A DNA stretch of 64,000 nucleotides, taken from NCBI RefSeq assembly GCF_036637135.1, contig NZ_JAVWNC010000004.1, positions 1 through 64,000 on the forward strand, in the 5' to 3' direction. Position 1 is the first letter of the stretch, and each line of letters begins with the position of its first letter. This stretch comes from Anaerorhabdus sp036637135 (GTDB lineage Bacteria; Bacillota_I; Bacilli_A; Erysipelotrichales; Erysipelotrichaceae). Position numbers and translations under genes: made by a program. A model generated the notes under the pieces. It worked only from the letters and a program-made list of their open reading frames with translations, did no database searches and was not told the DNA's origin. Of this stretch, positions 18,051 to 27,622 are shown piece by piece.

Positions 18051-19016
18051 ATGGAATTCTTTTTATCAGCTGAAGTTACAACTAGTACTAAATTACTAGA
18101 AGTTTTATATATTATTATTGGTCTTGTTGCTATTTATGCAGGACTTAAGAATTTATCAGATAAAGGCAATCCTGCACGTGTGGGTACAGCTGTATTCTGG
18201 GTATGTTTAGGGGTAGCTTGTTCATTAGGACGTTTCTTGCCTGCACCAGTTATTGGAGTACTTGTATTTGTTATGTGTATCCCAGCAGTTTTACAACGTG
18301 TTAAACCAGGGTCTTCAAAAGCTCCAACGACTGAAGAAATGGTTGGAAACTATCAAAAAATCGGTTCAAAAATCTTTATCCCAGCTTTATCAATGGGAGT
18401 ATTCGCATTATTGTTTGGTGTTGCAGGATTATTATTTCCAAAATCATTTACGCTTAGTGCTTTAATTGGTACAGGGCTTGGAGTTTTATTCTCAATTATA
18501 TTCTTAATGCTTAAAAACAAACAAAACAAACCACTTACATTCTTAAATGATGCTGAGCGTTTCTTATCAATCACAGGTCCATTGTGTATGCTTCCAACAT
18601 TGTTATCAATTCTTGGATCAGTATTCACTACAGCAGGTGTTGGTCAAACAATCTCATCAATCGTAGGTACTGTTATTCCTGAAGGAAATTTAGTTATTGG
18701 TGTTATCGTTTATGCAATCGGTATGATGTTATTCACAATGATTATGGGTAACGCATTCGCTGCAATCACGGTATTAACAGTAGGTATTGGTGCACCATTT
18801 ATTCTTGCATATGGAGCTAATCCAGTTGCAGTGGGTATGCTAGCTCTTACATGTGGTTTCTGTGGAACTTTATGTACTCCAATGGCAGCAAACTTCAATA
18901 TTATTCCAGTAGCCATACTGGAAATGAAAGATAAATTTGGTGTTATTAAAAACCAAATCGTCCCTGCATTATTCATGATCGTATTCCAAATCATTATGAT
19001 GCTTATCTTAATGTAA
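18051..19016 (+). CDS. DUF979 membrane protein
   Basis: A 321-residue protein with about nine to ten membrane segments, of the DUF979 family and the expected partner of DUF969. Recognisable parts are the N-terminal IIGLVAIYAGLKNLSDKGNP and the C-terminal GNAFAAITVLTVGIGAP followed by CGFCGTLCTPMAANFN. The last segment suggests a re-entrant or transport path, which is inference. A GGGGG-containing ribosome site overlaps the end of DUF969. The aminopeptidase gene starts four bases after the stop. Confidence 0.82.
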   Translation: MEFFLSAEVTTSTKLLEVLYIIIGLVAIYAGLKNLSDKGNPARVGTAVFWVCLGVACSLGRFLPAPVIGVLVFVMCIPAVLQRVKPGSSKAPTTEEMVGNYQKIGSKIFIPALSMGVFALLFGVAGLLFPKSFTLSALIGTGLGVLFSIIFLMLKNKQNKPLTFLNDAERFLSITGPLCMLPTLLSILGSVFTTAGVGQTISSIVGTVIPEGNLVIGVIVYAIGMMLFTMIMGNAFAAITVLTVGIGAPFILAYGANPVAVGMLALTCGFCGTLCTPMAANFNIIPVAILEMKDKFGVIKNQIVPALFMIVFQIIMMLILM

Positions 19017-19020
19017 TAAA

Positions 19021-20013
19021 ATGAATTACCAAGAAAAAGTTGAACGAGGTGCATCCATTGTCATTAAAGACTGGATGAAGCTAAAGTCAAATGAAAAACT
19101 ATGTATTGTTACGAGTAATAAGCATTACTCAGAAGCTGAGGAATTGAAAAAGTTTGCTGAGGAGATTACCAATCATGTCGCAATTATGCTTGTGAAGGAT
19201 GAGGGTAAGTATGTTGGTGTTTTCTTTGATGAGAATGAGAAAATATTTGATGTATATGATGCTATTATTGGGGCAACTGATTATTCAATTGTTACTACAA
19301 AATCCGCGGATCGTGCAATTAAAAAAGGGAAGAAATTTTTATCTCTTCCTCTATCTACTAATAATGGTATGTCGATGTTAGCGTTTGATTTTCTTACTGT
19401 TGATACAGAATTAAGTCGTATTAAAGCACAAATCTTATTGAAGTATATCGAAAAGTCTTCAAAGATTACTGTCACAACTGCTTTAGGTACACATCTTGAG
19501 TTTTCGATGAAAAGAAGAAAACCAGGATTCTTTAATGGAACTGTAAAAGATGGTAAAGGATACGCAAGTGCTAGTGTTGAAGTTTATATTCCAATTGTTG
19601 AAACAAAAACGAATGGTACGTTGATATTAGATGGATCATTTGGTTATATTGGAAAAGTAGAAAAACCTGTACGAGTTGAATTTAAAGATGGAAGAATTGT
19701 AAGTATTGAAGATAATGAGAGTGGTCATATCTTAGATCAACATCTCAAAGACTATCAAGATGAAAATATGTATGTAGCAGCCGAGTTTGGTATTGGATTA
19801 AATCCAATTTCTAAATGTAATGGTGATTGTTACATAGAGGATGAGTCAGTTTATGGTACATTCCATATAGGTTTTGGTAGAAATCATGCATTGGGTGGTA
19901 AGCATGAAGCGAAAAGTCATTTTGATTTAGTAACATGTAAGCCAAATATTTATTTTGACAATCGTTTGATTATGGAAGAGGGAGAAATCACAATTCCAGA
20001 GTTTAGAATATAA
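19021..20013 (+). CDS. M29-like (thermophilic) aminopeptidase family protein
   Basis: A 330-residue cytoplasmic protein resembling M29 aminopeptidases and their leucyl aminopeptidase relatives. The C-terminal half carries acidic and histidine residues in the family order: AAEFGIGLNPI, a later EDE, FHIGFGRNHALGGKH and SHFDLV, likely metal ligands. At 330 residues it is shorter than classical M29 enzymes (about 370-410), so substrate range is uncertain. Third gene of the operon with DUF969/DUF979 and facing pcp, consistent with stepwise breakdown of imported peptides. Confidence 0.7.
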   Translation: MNYQEKVERGASIVIKDWMKLKSNEKLCIVTSNKHYSEAEELKKFAEEITNHVAIMLVKDEGKYVGVFFDENEKIFDVYDAIIGATDYSIVTTKSADRAIKKGKKFLSLPLSTNNGMSMLAFDFLTVDTELSRIKAQILLKYIEKSSKITVTTALGTHLEFSMKRRKPGFFNGTVKDGKGYASASVEVYIPIVETKTNGTLILDGSFGYIGKVEKPVRVEFKDGRIVSIEDNESGHILDQHLKDYQDENMYVAAEFGIGLNPISKCNGDCYIEDESVYGTFHIGFGRNHALGGKHEAKSHFDLVTCKPNIYFDNRLIMEEGEITIPEFRI

Positions 20014-20017
20014 AGTA

Positions 20018-20046
20018 AAAGCACTTCATCCTTGATGAAGTGCTTT
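20018..20046. terminator. Bidirectional terminator
   Basis: AAAGCACTTCATC (20018-20030) pairs perfectly with GATGAAGTGCTTT (20034-20046) over a three-base loop. It lies between convergent genes and can serve both. Confidence 0.85.
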
Positions 20047-20051
20047 GTTTG

Positions 20052-21311
20052 TTATGCCGCAGGAGTTTCAGTTGGTTCAGCTGATTCTGTTGGTTCTTCT
20101 GTTTTACTTGATAATGCACTTGGGTTTTTAAGAGCGTTATTATTCTCTTCGTTATTCCAAGGTGCCATATATAGTTCATAATATTCATCGTAAGTTAGTT
20201 TAGAATCTACAACCTTTTGTGCTAAATCAACACCTAAGTAACGATAATGCCAAGGTTCATATTGATATCCGGTAATGCTTTCTTTACCTTCAGGGAATCG
20301 AAGAATCCAACCAAACTTTTGGCAATTTTGACTTGTCCATAGGAATTCATCTGATTCACCAAATGTAGCGACTGCTTTTCCATCTTCATCTAATGCAGAT
20401 AAATCCACTGTTAAACCTGTTTGGTGTTCTGAGAATCCTGCACGTGCACTATACGTGTCGGCATCTTCTTGACCATCTCTTTTAACATAACGATCATATA
20501 ATGCTTGTTGATTATCATAACTTCGATATGAACTTGATGCGAAGATTCTTAATCCCATTTCTCTTGCACCTTCACATAGTGCTTTTAATCCTTCAGCTGC
20601 AGGAGCGTCAAGTTGTAGTCCAGTAGAAGCATATTGAATTGATAAATCTTGAAGTTGTGGTGGTGCAAATGAACCATCTAAGTAATAGGTCTTATTAACC
20701 AACATATCATAACTTCCTTGATTAACTACAGGTTTTGTTGTTTCATATGGAACTTTATATGAATTAGATAACTCAAATTTACTGAAGCTATTAGTAGCAC
20801 TATGTGCTACTGCATCCTCAATGTAGGGTTGTACATCGGTTTGAAAATCAAATACAAGAAGAGGAGTTAATTCAAAGAAAGTTAAGTTATCAAATAGATT
20901 TAACGCTTGCTCTTCAGTGTACCCTTTATCGATAAGACGATCATACAAGACAAATTCACGTTGATCACAACTATCAGATACAACATATAATTCGATGTAA
21001 TCTTTATTAAGTGTTTTATCAACAATAGAAGCAGCTAAGTTCTCTGAGTAGTATTTATTTTTGATGATCAGATTAGTTAGTTTTTGCTTTCTAATCTCTG
21101 ATATAGTTGCTTTATCATAACCTAAGTCTTTTAATTTGCCATCTTCAATTGTTTTTGGAACGGTAAATAAAGCGACAACTAAAACAACAATTGCAATTAA
21201 TCCATAAAGTACGGGTTTACGAATTCTTCTTACTTTACGTTTTACTTTGCGTGTACCAGTTGGATGACTTCCTTTTTTTACTACTTTTTTGCGCTTAACT
21301 TGTTGTGTCAT
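20052..21311 (-). CDS. VanY-type D,D-carboxypeptidase (M15B), membrane-anchored
   Basis: A 419-residue protein. A very basic N-terminal tail is followed by one membrane helix (about residues 34-50, YGLIAIVVLVVALFTV). The C-terminal zinc peptidase domain has ASSSYRSYDNQQALYDRY, SARAGFSEHQTGLTVDLS with His and Asp ligands, and EPWHYRYLG with the last His. These match M15B enzymes that remove D-Ala from peptidoglycan precursors. The tail is rich in Glu, Thr and Pro. GAGGAGG precedes the ATG, and the preceding pseudouridine synthase gene ends just upstream, so they share a transcript. Confidence 0.88.
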   Translation of the reverse strand: MTQQVKRKKVVKKGSHPTGTRKVKRKVRRIRKPVLYGLIAIVVLVVALFTVPKTIEDGKLKDLGYDKATISEIRKQKLTNLIIKNKYYSENLAASIVDKTLNKDYIELYVVSDSCDQREFVLYDRLIDKGYTEEQALNLFDNLTFFELTPLLVFDFQTDVQPYIEDAVAHSATNSFSKFELSNSYKVPYETTKPVVNQGSYDMLVNKTYYLDGSFAPPQLQDLSIQYASTGLQLDAPAAEGLKALCEGAREMGLRIFASSSYRSYDNQQALYDRYVKRDGQEDADTYSARAGFSEHQTGLTVDLSALDEDGKAVATFGESDEFLWTSQNCQKFGWILRFPEGKESITGYQYEPWHYRYLGVDLAQKVVDSKLTYDEYYELYMAPWNNEENNNALKNPSALSSKTEEPTESAEPTETPAA

Positions 21312-21313
21312 AA

Positions 21314-21985
21314 TTACACCTCCTCAAGAATGGTCCATGGAAACTCTCTAGGTGGCTGACTCACTATTGTTATTTCTTCCTTTGTAACGGGATGGAAGAA
21401 GGTTAATGAGGTAGCCCATAAAGCGATTTGTGCATGCTCCTTAGCATTGGGATTGTATCTTTGATCTGCCCATAGTGGAGCATTTCTACTTGAGAACTGA
21501 ACACGTATTTGATGAGAACGTCCAGTTTCGAGTTCTATTTCAACATAACTTAAATCCTTTTTTTGACAAAGGACTTGATATCTTAGTATTGCTTTCTTGC
21601 CTTTTGGATCAGATTCCTTTGTAACTCTTACTGTATTCTTTTTTTCATCTTTAACGAGGTAATCAATTAATGTTCCGCTTTCTTTAAAGTGACCATTACA
21701 AATAACAGCATTGTATATTTTCTTAAATTGATGTGTTCTTACTTGTTCCGATAATCTAGAAGCTGCTTTTGATGTTTTCGCAAATATCACAACACCACCA
21801 ACTGGACGATCTAGACGATGAACTAAACCGAGGTATACATTGCCCGGTTTATCATATCTTCGTTTCAAGTCTTCTTTGCACAATGTTAATAAATCTTTGT
21901 CTTTTGATTCATCTTCTTGAATGGGTATATTAACAGGTTTCTCAACCACAAGGAGATGGTTATCTTCGAAAAGAATCTTAATCAT
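21314..21985 (-). CDS. RluA-family pseudouridine synthase
   Basis: About 223 residues. The motif GLVHRLDRPVGGVVIFAKT holds the catalytic Asp; LETGRSHQIRVQF is the second family motif. It converts uridine to pseudouridine in structured RNA; which site is unknown. No S4 domain is seen. The start is uncertain: in-frame GTG at 22012, ATG at 22003 and ATG at 21985 all overlap the upstream methyltransferase gene; I choose 21985 because the conserved domain starts there (MIKILFEDNHLLVVEKP). No strong SD is seen, so translation probably couples to the upstream gene. Confidence 0.82.
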   Translation of the reverse strand: MIKILFEDNHLLVVEKPVNIPIQEDESKDKDLLTLCKEDLKRRYDKPGNVYLGLVHRLDRPVGGVVIFAKTSKAASRLSEQVRTHQFKKIYNAVICNGHFKESGTLIDYLVKDEKKNTVRVTKESDPKGKKAILRYQVLCQKKDLSYVEIELETGRSHQIRVQFSSRNAPLWADQRYNPNAKEHAQIALWATSLTFFHPVTKEEITIVSQPPREFPWTILEEV

Positions 21986-22856
21986 TTTTTGTCCAACGTC
22001 CATAGATACCACAAGGAAGTGTTAAGTTTTCACGAGTAATGGGTAATCCTACTTCACCTGCTTCAACTTTTCCTTCTGGAAATCTTTTTAGGACAGTTGT
22101 CGTTAATATGTTTTCAAGTACAGTACTAGAGAAACCAGTTGTGTAAGAATTAACCAAGAAGAATAATGGATCATCATCAAGGATTTCAAGACATGAGGTC
22201 ACAAGTTCAGTAATTTGTTCTTCGAGTTTCCACATTTCACCATTTGGACCTCTACCATATGAAGGTGGATCCATTAAGATACCATGATACGTATGGCCTC
22301 TTCTTTTTTCACGTTGTACAAATTTTAAAACATCATCAATAATGAATCGAATCGTGTTGTTTTCTAAATGAGACAACACCATATTTTCTTTTGCCCATTG
22401 AACCATACCTTTTGAAGCATCCACGTGGACAACCTCTGTTGCTCCAGCACTACTGCATGCCATTGTGGCACCGCCTGTATAGGCGAATAAATTCAATACT
22501 CTTATTTCTTTGTTACTGTTGCGGATTGCTTCTTGCATCCAATCCCAGTTGACTGCTTGCTCTGGAAATAAACCAGTGTGTTTAAACCCAGTAGGTGAAA
22601 CTTTAAATGTTAATTCTTTATAATCAATCGTCCAATATTCAGGTAAGTCTTTTTTATAGTCCCAACTTCCTCCACCTTGTTTTGAACGATGATAGATTGC
22701 ATGTGTGTTTTTCCACTCCTTAGATGATGTATCCGCAAGCCAAACAGCTTGAGGATCAGGACGACGAAGAACGATGTTTTTCCATCTTTCTAATTTTTCG
22801 CCATTACCAGCATCAATGCATTCATAATCTTTCCAATGTGTAGCACATTTTTTCAT
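21978..22856 (-). CDS. Class I SAM-dependent RNA methyltransferase
   Basis: A 292-residue protein of the RlmI/RlmK-like group (PF10672). The SAM-binding motif is LNLFAYTGGATMACSSAG; the acidic end of the next strand is VVHVDASKGMVQWAKEN; the catalytic loop is MDPPSYGRG. The target is probably rRNA, inferred from family and from its operon partner, an RNA pseudouridine synthase. It is the first gene of a three-gene reverse operon (methyltransferase, RluA, VanY) and is divergent from the GNAT-pcrA unit. Confidence 0.82.
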   Translation of the reverse strand: MKKCATHWKDYECIDAGNGEKLERWKNIVLRRPDPQAVWLADTSSKEWKNTHAIYHRSKQGGGSWDYKKDLPEYWTIDYKELTFKVSPTGFKHTGLFPEQAVNWDWMQEAIRNSNKEIRVLNLFAYTGGATMACSSAGATEVVHVDASKGMVQWAKENMVLSHLENNTIRFIIDDVLKFVQREKRRGHTYHGILMDPPSYGRGPNGEMWKLEEQITELVTSCLEILDDDPLFFLVNSYTTGFSSTVLENILTTTVLKRFPEGKVEAGEVGLPITRENLTLPCGIYGRWTKND

Positions 22857-22933
22857 CGAGATACTCCTTAATTTATGGTATCATTATACCATTAATATAT
22901 TCGTAAATAAACAAGTGGTGTGGAGGTAATGAT

Positions 22934-23689
22934 ATGATTCGTTTATGTAGTGATTTGGATAGAAGTAAAGTATTAGAATATTTAAACAAGGATCGGGCTT
23001 TGAATTTATTTTTTATAGGTGATATCAACAATTATGGATTTGAAAATGATTTTCAAAAGATCTTCATAGATGAAGATGGGGAAACCATTCAAACAGTTTA
23101 TTTAGTGTATTATGAGAATCTTTTAATTAGTAGTTATACAAAAAATATAGATCAGGATTTTGTTAAGCAATTAATGGAAGATTATAAAATCGAGAATATT
23201 AATGGTGAACAAAGTTTAATTGATACATTGGATTTATCGCAATGTGATAATGATGATTGTTATTTCTGTAAGATGATTAAAAATCCTGTAAGTCTTGATG
23301 AATCAGTAGAAGTAGCGAAAGTAGAAGATGTACCTGAAATCATTGAGATTATTAAGACGGTTTTCCATCAAGATTCTCCTAGAATGGCAAGCAGTATTGA
23401 AGACAAAACAGGAAGAACTTATTTTATCAAAGTTGATGGAAAGATTGTATCAGTTGCATCAAGTACAGCAGAAACAGATGGATTAGCGATGATTGTGGGG
23501 GTTGCAACTTTAGATGAATTTCGAGGACAGGGCTATGCGAGTAAAGTCGTAGAGAAACTTTGTTCGGATTTACTTATGGAAGACAAAATACCATGTTTGT
23601 TTTATAATAATCCAGCAGCCGGTAAGATATATCATCGAATCGGTTTTGAAGATATCGGCCGATGGGCATTAAGAAGGAATCGTAAATAA
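22934..23689 (+). CDS. GNAT acetyltransferase
   Basis: A 251-residue protein. The N-terminal half is of no recognised family. The C-terminal half (from about residue 120) is a GNAT domain with VATLDEFRGQGYASKVVEKL as the acetyl-CoA-binding motif and YNNPAAGKIYHRIGF near the end. The substrate is unknown. TGGAGG precedes the ATG. The stop overlaps the pcrA start (TAATG), so the two are translationally coupled. Confidence 0.8.
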   Translation: MIRLCSDLDRSKVLEYLNKDRALNLFFIGDINNYGFENDFQKIFIDEDGETIQTVYLVYYENLLISSYTKNIDQDFVKQLMEDYKIENINGEQSLIDTLDLSQCDNDDCYFCKMIKNPVSLDESVEVAKVEDVPEIIEIIKTVFHQDSPRMASSIEDKTGRTYFIKVDGKIVSVASSTAETDGLAMIVGVATLDEFRGQGYASKVVEKLCSDLLMEDKIPCLFYNNPAAGKIYHRIGFEDIGRWALRRNRK

Positions 23690-25848
23690 TGAATTTATTA
23701 GACAATTTAAATCCAGCTCAAAAAGAAGCTGTCATTTCAAATGACCAATATATTAGAATCATTGCAGGTGCAGGTTCAGGGAAAACACGTGTTTTAACAA
23801 CACGTATTGCTTATCTTGTTCAAGAGAGAGATGTTTATCCAAGTAAAATTTTAGCGATAACATTTACGAATAAAGCTGCGAATGAGATGAAAGAAAGAAT
23901 TAAAAAAATACTAGGTGATCCAAGTGGTGCTGTATGGATTAGTACCATTCACTCACTTTGTGTACGTATCTTACGTGAAGATATCCAATCAATGGGGATG
24001 CCTCGTAATTTTACGGTAATGGATCAAGATGATCAAAAGACAATATTAAAAGAAGCATACAAGGAACATGGAATTGATAAATCAGCAATTTCTTTTGGTT
24101 CGATGTTGGATTATATCGGAAACAATAAAGGTGCTGAAATCACTGTAGATAGAGCATATGTTCTTGCGGGAAGTTTTAGTGGTGAGAAATCAAAAGCGAA
24201 GGTATATGAATATTATTGTAATCGTCAAAAAGAATTATATGCATTGGATTTTGATGATTTGTTACTCGTAACTGTTAAAATGTTCAAGATGTTTTCTGAA
24301 ATTCGTGCAAAATGGGCAAAACGTTTTAGTTATATCCATGTAGATGAATTTCAAGACATTGATAAAGTACAATATGAATTGATATCACAACTTGCAGGCA
24401 CTGAAAATAATGTGTGTGTTGTAGGTGATCCAGACCAAACGATTTATACATGGCGTGGAGCAGATGTAAATATCATTATGAACTTTGAAAAGGATTATAA
24501 ACCATGTAAAACGGTTGTCTTAAATGAGAATTATCGTTCTACTGAAAATATATTGAATGGCGCAAATAGTGTCATTCGATGCAATAAAAATCGTATTGAT
24601 AAAGACCTCTACACAAATCGTACAAATGATGACAAAATCTCTCACTATATTAGTGCGGGGGAAGAATATGAAGCATCATGGATTGCGAATAAAATTTCAG
24701 AAGGGCATCAAGCAGGAAAGAAATATCGTGATTTTGCGATATTATACCGTAGTAACTACTTGTCACGAGCTATAGAAAAAGGGTTACTAGATGAACACAT
24801 CCCATACATTATTTATGGCGGTGTAAAGTTCTATGAACGTGCTGAAATCAAAGATGCTTTGTGTTATTTGCGAATGGTATCGGGTAGCGATGATCTAGCA
24901 TTACAACGAATTATCAATAAACCAAAACGTGGTTTAGGTAATAAAACAATGGCTACTATCTTCGAACGTTCTAGAGAAAAAGGATGTTCGATGTATGAAG
25001 TAATACGTGATGAAGAATTATTCTCGGGCAAAGCTCAAGCGACAATCTCTCAATTCGTAATTATGGTAGAACGATGGAAAACAGTAGCCTCAACAAAACC
25101 TGTTTTTGAATTGTTAGAAATGGTTATTGATGAAAGTGGCTATCGTAGAATGTTAGAAGACGAAAAAGAAACTGAACGTTTGGAAAACTTGAAGGAATTA
25201 ATCAATGATGTTCAATCCTTTACAGTAAACTATCCAGAGAGTACGTTGGATGAATACTTACAACTAGTATCGTTGTATGGTGATAAAGAAGAATCGTTAG
25301 ATGGAGACTTTGTACAGTTAATGACTGTTCATGCTGCAAAAGGTCTTGAATTTGATACCGTGTTTGTATGTGGATTATCTGATGGTATCTTTCCAAATGA
25401 AAGAGCGATGTCAGAAGGAAATCGTGGTGTTGAAGAAGAAAGACGTTTAGCTTATGTTGCCTTTACAAGAGCACGTAATAAACTCTATCTTACAGAATCA
25501 TCGGGATTTAGTTACATTCTTTCAAAGGCAAGAGTTCGTTCGCGCTTTGTAGATGAGATTGAAGAGGACTATGTAGAACACTTAGGTGCTACATTCGATT
25601 ATGGAAAACCAAAAGATTTTGTGGTGTCACAAAGTAGTCCAACCAACAAACCAATGCCACAAATGATACCGAAGACAACAGAACCTGCAACGCGTTGGCG
25701 TAAATCAGACCAAGTTACTCATGGTAAGTTTGGCGATGGTATTGTATTGAAATATGAAAATGGATTTTTAGAGATCGCATTCCCTTATCCACACGGGGTT
25801 AAAAAGATTATGGCTACACATCCATCTATCAAAAAGAAAACTGCTTAA
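23689..25848 (+). CDS. pcrA: ATP-dependent DNA helicase PcrA/UvrD
   Basis: 719 residues, full length. Helicase motifs appear in order: LNPAQKEAV (Q motif), GAGSGKTR (Walker A), ITFTNKAANEMKERI, DEFQDIDKVQYEL (motif II), VVGDPDQTIYTWRGAD (motif III), LNENYRST (IV), VQLMTVHAAKGLEFD (V) and EEERRLAYVAFTRAR (VI). The C-terminal tail has the Tudor-like RNA polymerase-binding patch (ATRWRKSDQVTHGKFGDGIV). It acts in excision repair, replication restart and transcription-coupled repair. It ends before a clear terminator. Confidence 0.95.
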   Translation: MNLLDNLNPAQKEAVISNDQYIRIIAGAGSGKTRVLTTRIAYLVQERDVYPSKILAITFTNKAANEMKERIKKILGDPSGAVWISTIHSLCVRILREDIQSMGMPRNFTVMDQDDQKTILKEAYKEHGIDKSAISFGSMLDYIGNNKGAEITVDRAYVLAGSFSGEKSKAKVYEYYCNRQKELYALDFDDLLLVTVKMFKMFSEIRAKWAKRFSYIHVDEFQDIDKVQYELISQLAGTENNVCVVGDPDQTIYTWRGADVNIIMNFEKDYKPCKTVVLNENYRSTENILNGANSVIRCNKNRIDKDLYTNRTNDDKISHYISAGEEYEASWIANKISEGHQAGKKYRDFAILYRSNYLSRAIEKGLLDEHIPYIIYGGVKFYERAEIKDALCYLRMVSGSDDLALQRIINKPKRGLGNKTMATIFERSREKGCSMYEVIRDEELFSGKAQATISQFVIMVERWKTVASTKPVFELLEMVIDESGYRRMLEDEKETERLENLKELINDVQSFTVNYPESTLDEYLQLVSLYGDKEESLDGDFVQLMTVHAAKGLEFDTVFVCGLSDGIFPNERAMSEGNRGVEEERRLAYVAFTRARNKLYLTESSGFSYILSKARVRSRFVDEIEEDYVEHLGATFDYGKPKDFVVSQSSPTNKPMPQMIPKTTEPATRWRKSDQVTHGKFGDGIVLKYENGFLEIAFPYPHGVKKIMATHPSIKKKTA

Positions 25849-25854
25849 TTTAAG

Positions 25855-25890
25855 GAAGATTAGTTATCAACGTGATTAATCTTCTTTTCT
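25855..25890 (+). terminator. pcrA terminator
   Basis: GAAGATTA (25855-25862) pairs with TAATCTTC (25877-25884), followed by TTTTC. Confidence 0.75.
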
Positions 25891-25919
25891 TTGAACAAAA
25901 GTACAAAAAAGTGTATAAT
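25891..25919 (+). promoter_or_regulatory. Promoter of the HAD phosphatase gene
   Basis: TTGAAC (25891-25896) and TATAAT (25914-25919) with a 17-base spacer, immediately after the pcrA terminator and about 20 bases before the gene. Confidence 0.7.
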
Positions 25920-25940
25920 AGCCAATAATGAGGTGAAGAA

Positions 25941-26771
25941 ATGACAAATATTAAATTAATAGCGAGCGATTTAGATCATACATTGCTTAATTCAAAAAGC
26001 GGTGTGAATGAATTTACAAAAGAAGTTTTAAATCAAGCAATGGACAATGGAATTTTATTTGTGCCATGCAGTGCGAGAACATCAAATTTAATTCCAACTT
26101 GGTTTAGGGAAAATAAAAAAATTAAGTATTTAGTGACTTCAAATGGTGCAGTTGTTGTGGATAATATTACGCAAGAGCAACTATTAGTAAACGCGATACA
26201 TGCGGATGATGCAATTAAAATGTTAGATGTGGTTGATGATATAAATCCTTATTGGACAATTGATTGCAAAGGGTATTTATACTCAAATCGTAAAGTATTA
26301 AGAGATCATGAAAAAATTGGAGTAACAGGTGATTACTATGCAGATATTCAAAAAACACGTATCTTTATCGATGATTGTCGAGAAGTATTAGAAGGTGAAG
26401 GAAACATCGTTCGTAAAATTCATTTTGTGACAGATAATCAAGAGATGAAAGAAGAACTAAGAAAAAAACTCGAACAATTTAGTTTCTTACGTATTACATC
26501 TTCTCATCCTAAAAACTTTGAGATTACAGATCCCCATGCTACTAAAGGAGATGCAATTGCGTTTATTATCAAACGTGAATGGTTAAAAAAAGAAGATACC
26601 ATTGCCTTTGGTGATAACGATAATGATATCGAAATGTTTAAGAATGTTGGTCATGGATATGCGGTAGAAGTTTCTACAAAAGGATTACAAGAAGTTGCTT
26701 ATCAAGTAATCGGAAAATGTGAAGATGAAGCTCTTGCACATTTTGTAAATGATAATATACTTCAAAAATAG
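25941..26771 (+). CDS. Cof-type HAD-superfamily phosphatase
   Basis: A 276-residue cytoplasmic phosphatase. Motif I with the nucleophile Asp is IASDLDHTLLNS; motif II is TSNGA; motif III/IV are HATKGDAIAF with Lys and FGDNDNDIEMF. The C2B cap between them marks the Cof/YidA group that hydrolyses sugar phosphates, FMN or related small phosphates; the exact substrate cannot be read. GAGGTG precedes the ATG. It is a single-gene unit with its own promoter and a bidirectional terminator. Confidence 0.87.
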   Translation: MTNIKLIASDLDHTLLNSKSGVNEFTKEVLNQAMDNGILFVPCSARTSNLIPTWFRENKKIKYLVTSNGAVVVDNITQEQLLVNAIHADDAIKMLDVVDDINPYWTIDCKGYLYSNRKVLRDHEKIGVTGDYYADIQKTRIFIDDCREVLEGEGNIVRKIHFVTDNQEMKEELRKKLEQFSFLRITSSHPKNFEITDPHATKGDAIAFIIKREWLKKEDTIAFGDNDNDIEMFKNVGHGYAVEVSTKGLQEVAYQVIGKCEDEALAHFVNDNILQK

Positions 26772-26780
26772 GTAAAATAA

Positions 26781-26813
26781 AAAACTTTAATCGATTGAGA
26801 TTAAAGTTTTTTT
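26781..26813. terminator. Bidirectional terminator
   Basis: AAAACTTTAATC (26781-26792) pairs with GATTAAAGTTTT (26799-26810), flanked by A and T runs, between convergent genes. Confidence 0.85.
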
Positions 26814-26815
26814 GT

Positions 26816-27514
26816 TTAGAAGTTAACTTCTGATATTGGACGAAGTACAATGTCATGCATTACACCGTCTTCAGGTAATAATACGCAGTCAACAATTGTT
26901 TGTGCTACGGTTTCTGGTTTCATATACGTATGATTTGGGATAGCTCTAAAGTTTGTATCGATACCACCTGGATAAACCGATGTAACTTTAATATTATCTT
27001 TTCTTGCTTCTTTGACAAGTATTTTACTAATAGCTTCCATAGCGTCTTTGCTTGCTGTATATCCAGCCATTGTTTCATTGTGAAATAGGCAACATGAACT
27101 TAGAATGTTTAGGATATGTCCGCCATGATTTTCTTTCATTCCAGCATAAAATTCTTGAATCAACATTAAATGGCTCACACAGTTTAGCTGAAGCATATCT
27201 CTTAAATCTTGAATTTCTAGGGATTCAACAGGGGCTTTTTTAGAATTTGCACCAGCATTATTAATTAGGATATCAATCGGATTCACTTTTTCTTTTACAT
27301 TTTTAGTGAAAGTAAGTATTTCTGAGTCATTCAATAAATTGAAACATTCAGTATAAATGATACGATCTTGAGGTAAATGAGCGAGTAGTTCAGCCATTTT
27401 TTCTTCATTACGACCACATAAAACAAGTTGATAATCAGTTCTCTTTAAAAATTCATAGACAAGTGCCTTTCCTAACCCATCGGTAGCACCTGTAATAAGT
27501 ACAGTTTTTGGCAT
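26816..27514 (-). CDS. Short-chain dehydrogenase/reductase
   Basis: A 232-residue NAD(P)-dependent oxidoreductase. The cofactor motif is TGATDGLGKAL; NNAG follows at about residue 87; the catalytic Ser is in ILSSCCL and the Tyr-x-x-x-Lys in YTASK. The substrate is unknown. AGGAGG precedes the ATG. It is a stand-alone gene, convergent with the HAD phosphatase and divergent from ligA. Confidence 0.88.
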   Translation of the reverse strand: MPKTVLITGATDGLGKALVYEFLKRTDYQLVLCGRNEEKMAELLAHLPQDRIIYTECFNLLNDSEILTFTKNVKEKVNPIDILINNAGANSKKAPVESLEIQDLRDMLQLNCVSHLMLIQEFYAGMKENHGGHILNILSSCCLFHNETMAGYTASKDAMEAISKILVKEARKDNIKVTSVYPGGIDTNFRAIPNHTYMKPETVAQTIVDCVLLPEDGVMHDIVLRPISEVNF

Positions 27515-27589
27515 TTTAAATCCTCCTAATATTCATTATAAGGATTATTAAGGCTTGTGCAATAAGACTGCAATTTATGTGGTCATTTA

Positions 27590-27598
27590 TGATATAAT
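27590..27598 (+). promoter_or_regulatory. Extended -10 promoter for ligA-gatCAB
   Basis: TGATATAAT fits an extended -10 (TG, one base, TATAAT), about 25 bases before ligA. No good -35 is visible. Confidence 0.5.
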
Positions 27599-27622
27599 AA
27601 TGGAGGTTTCGGAGGCATTTCT

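Noticed and set aside
27052..27243. Forward frames opposite the SDR gene
   Set aside because: They are shadows of the reverse-strand dehydrogenase and have no SD.
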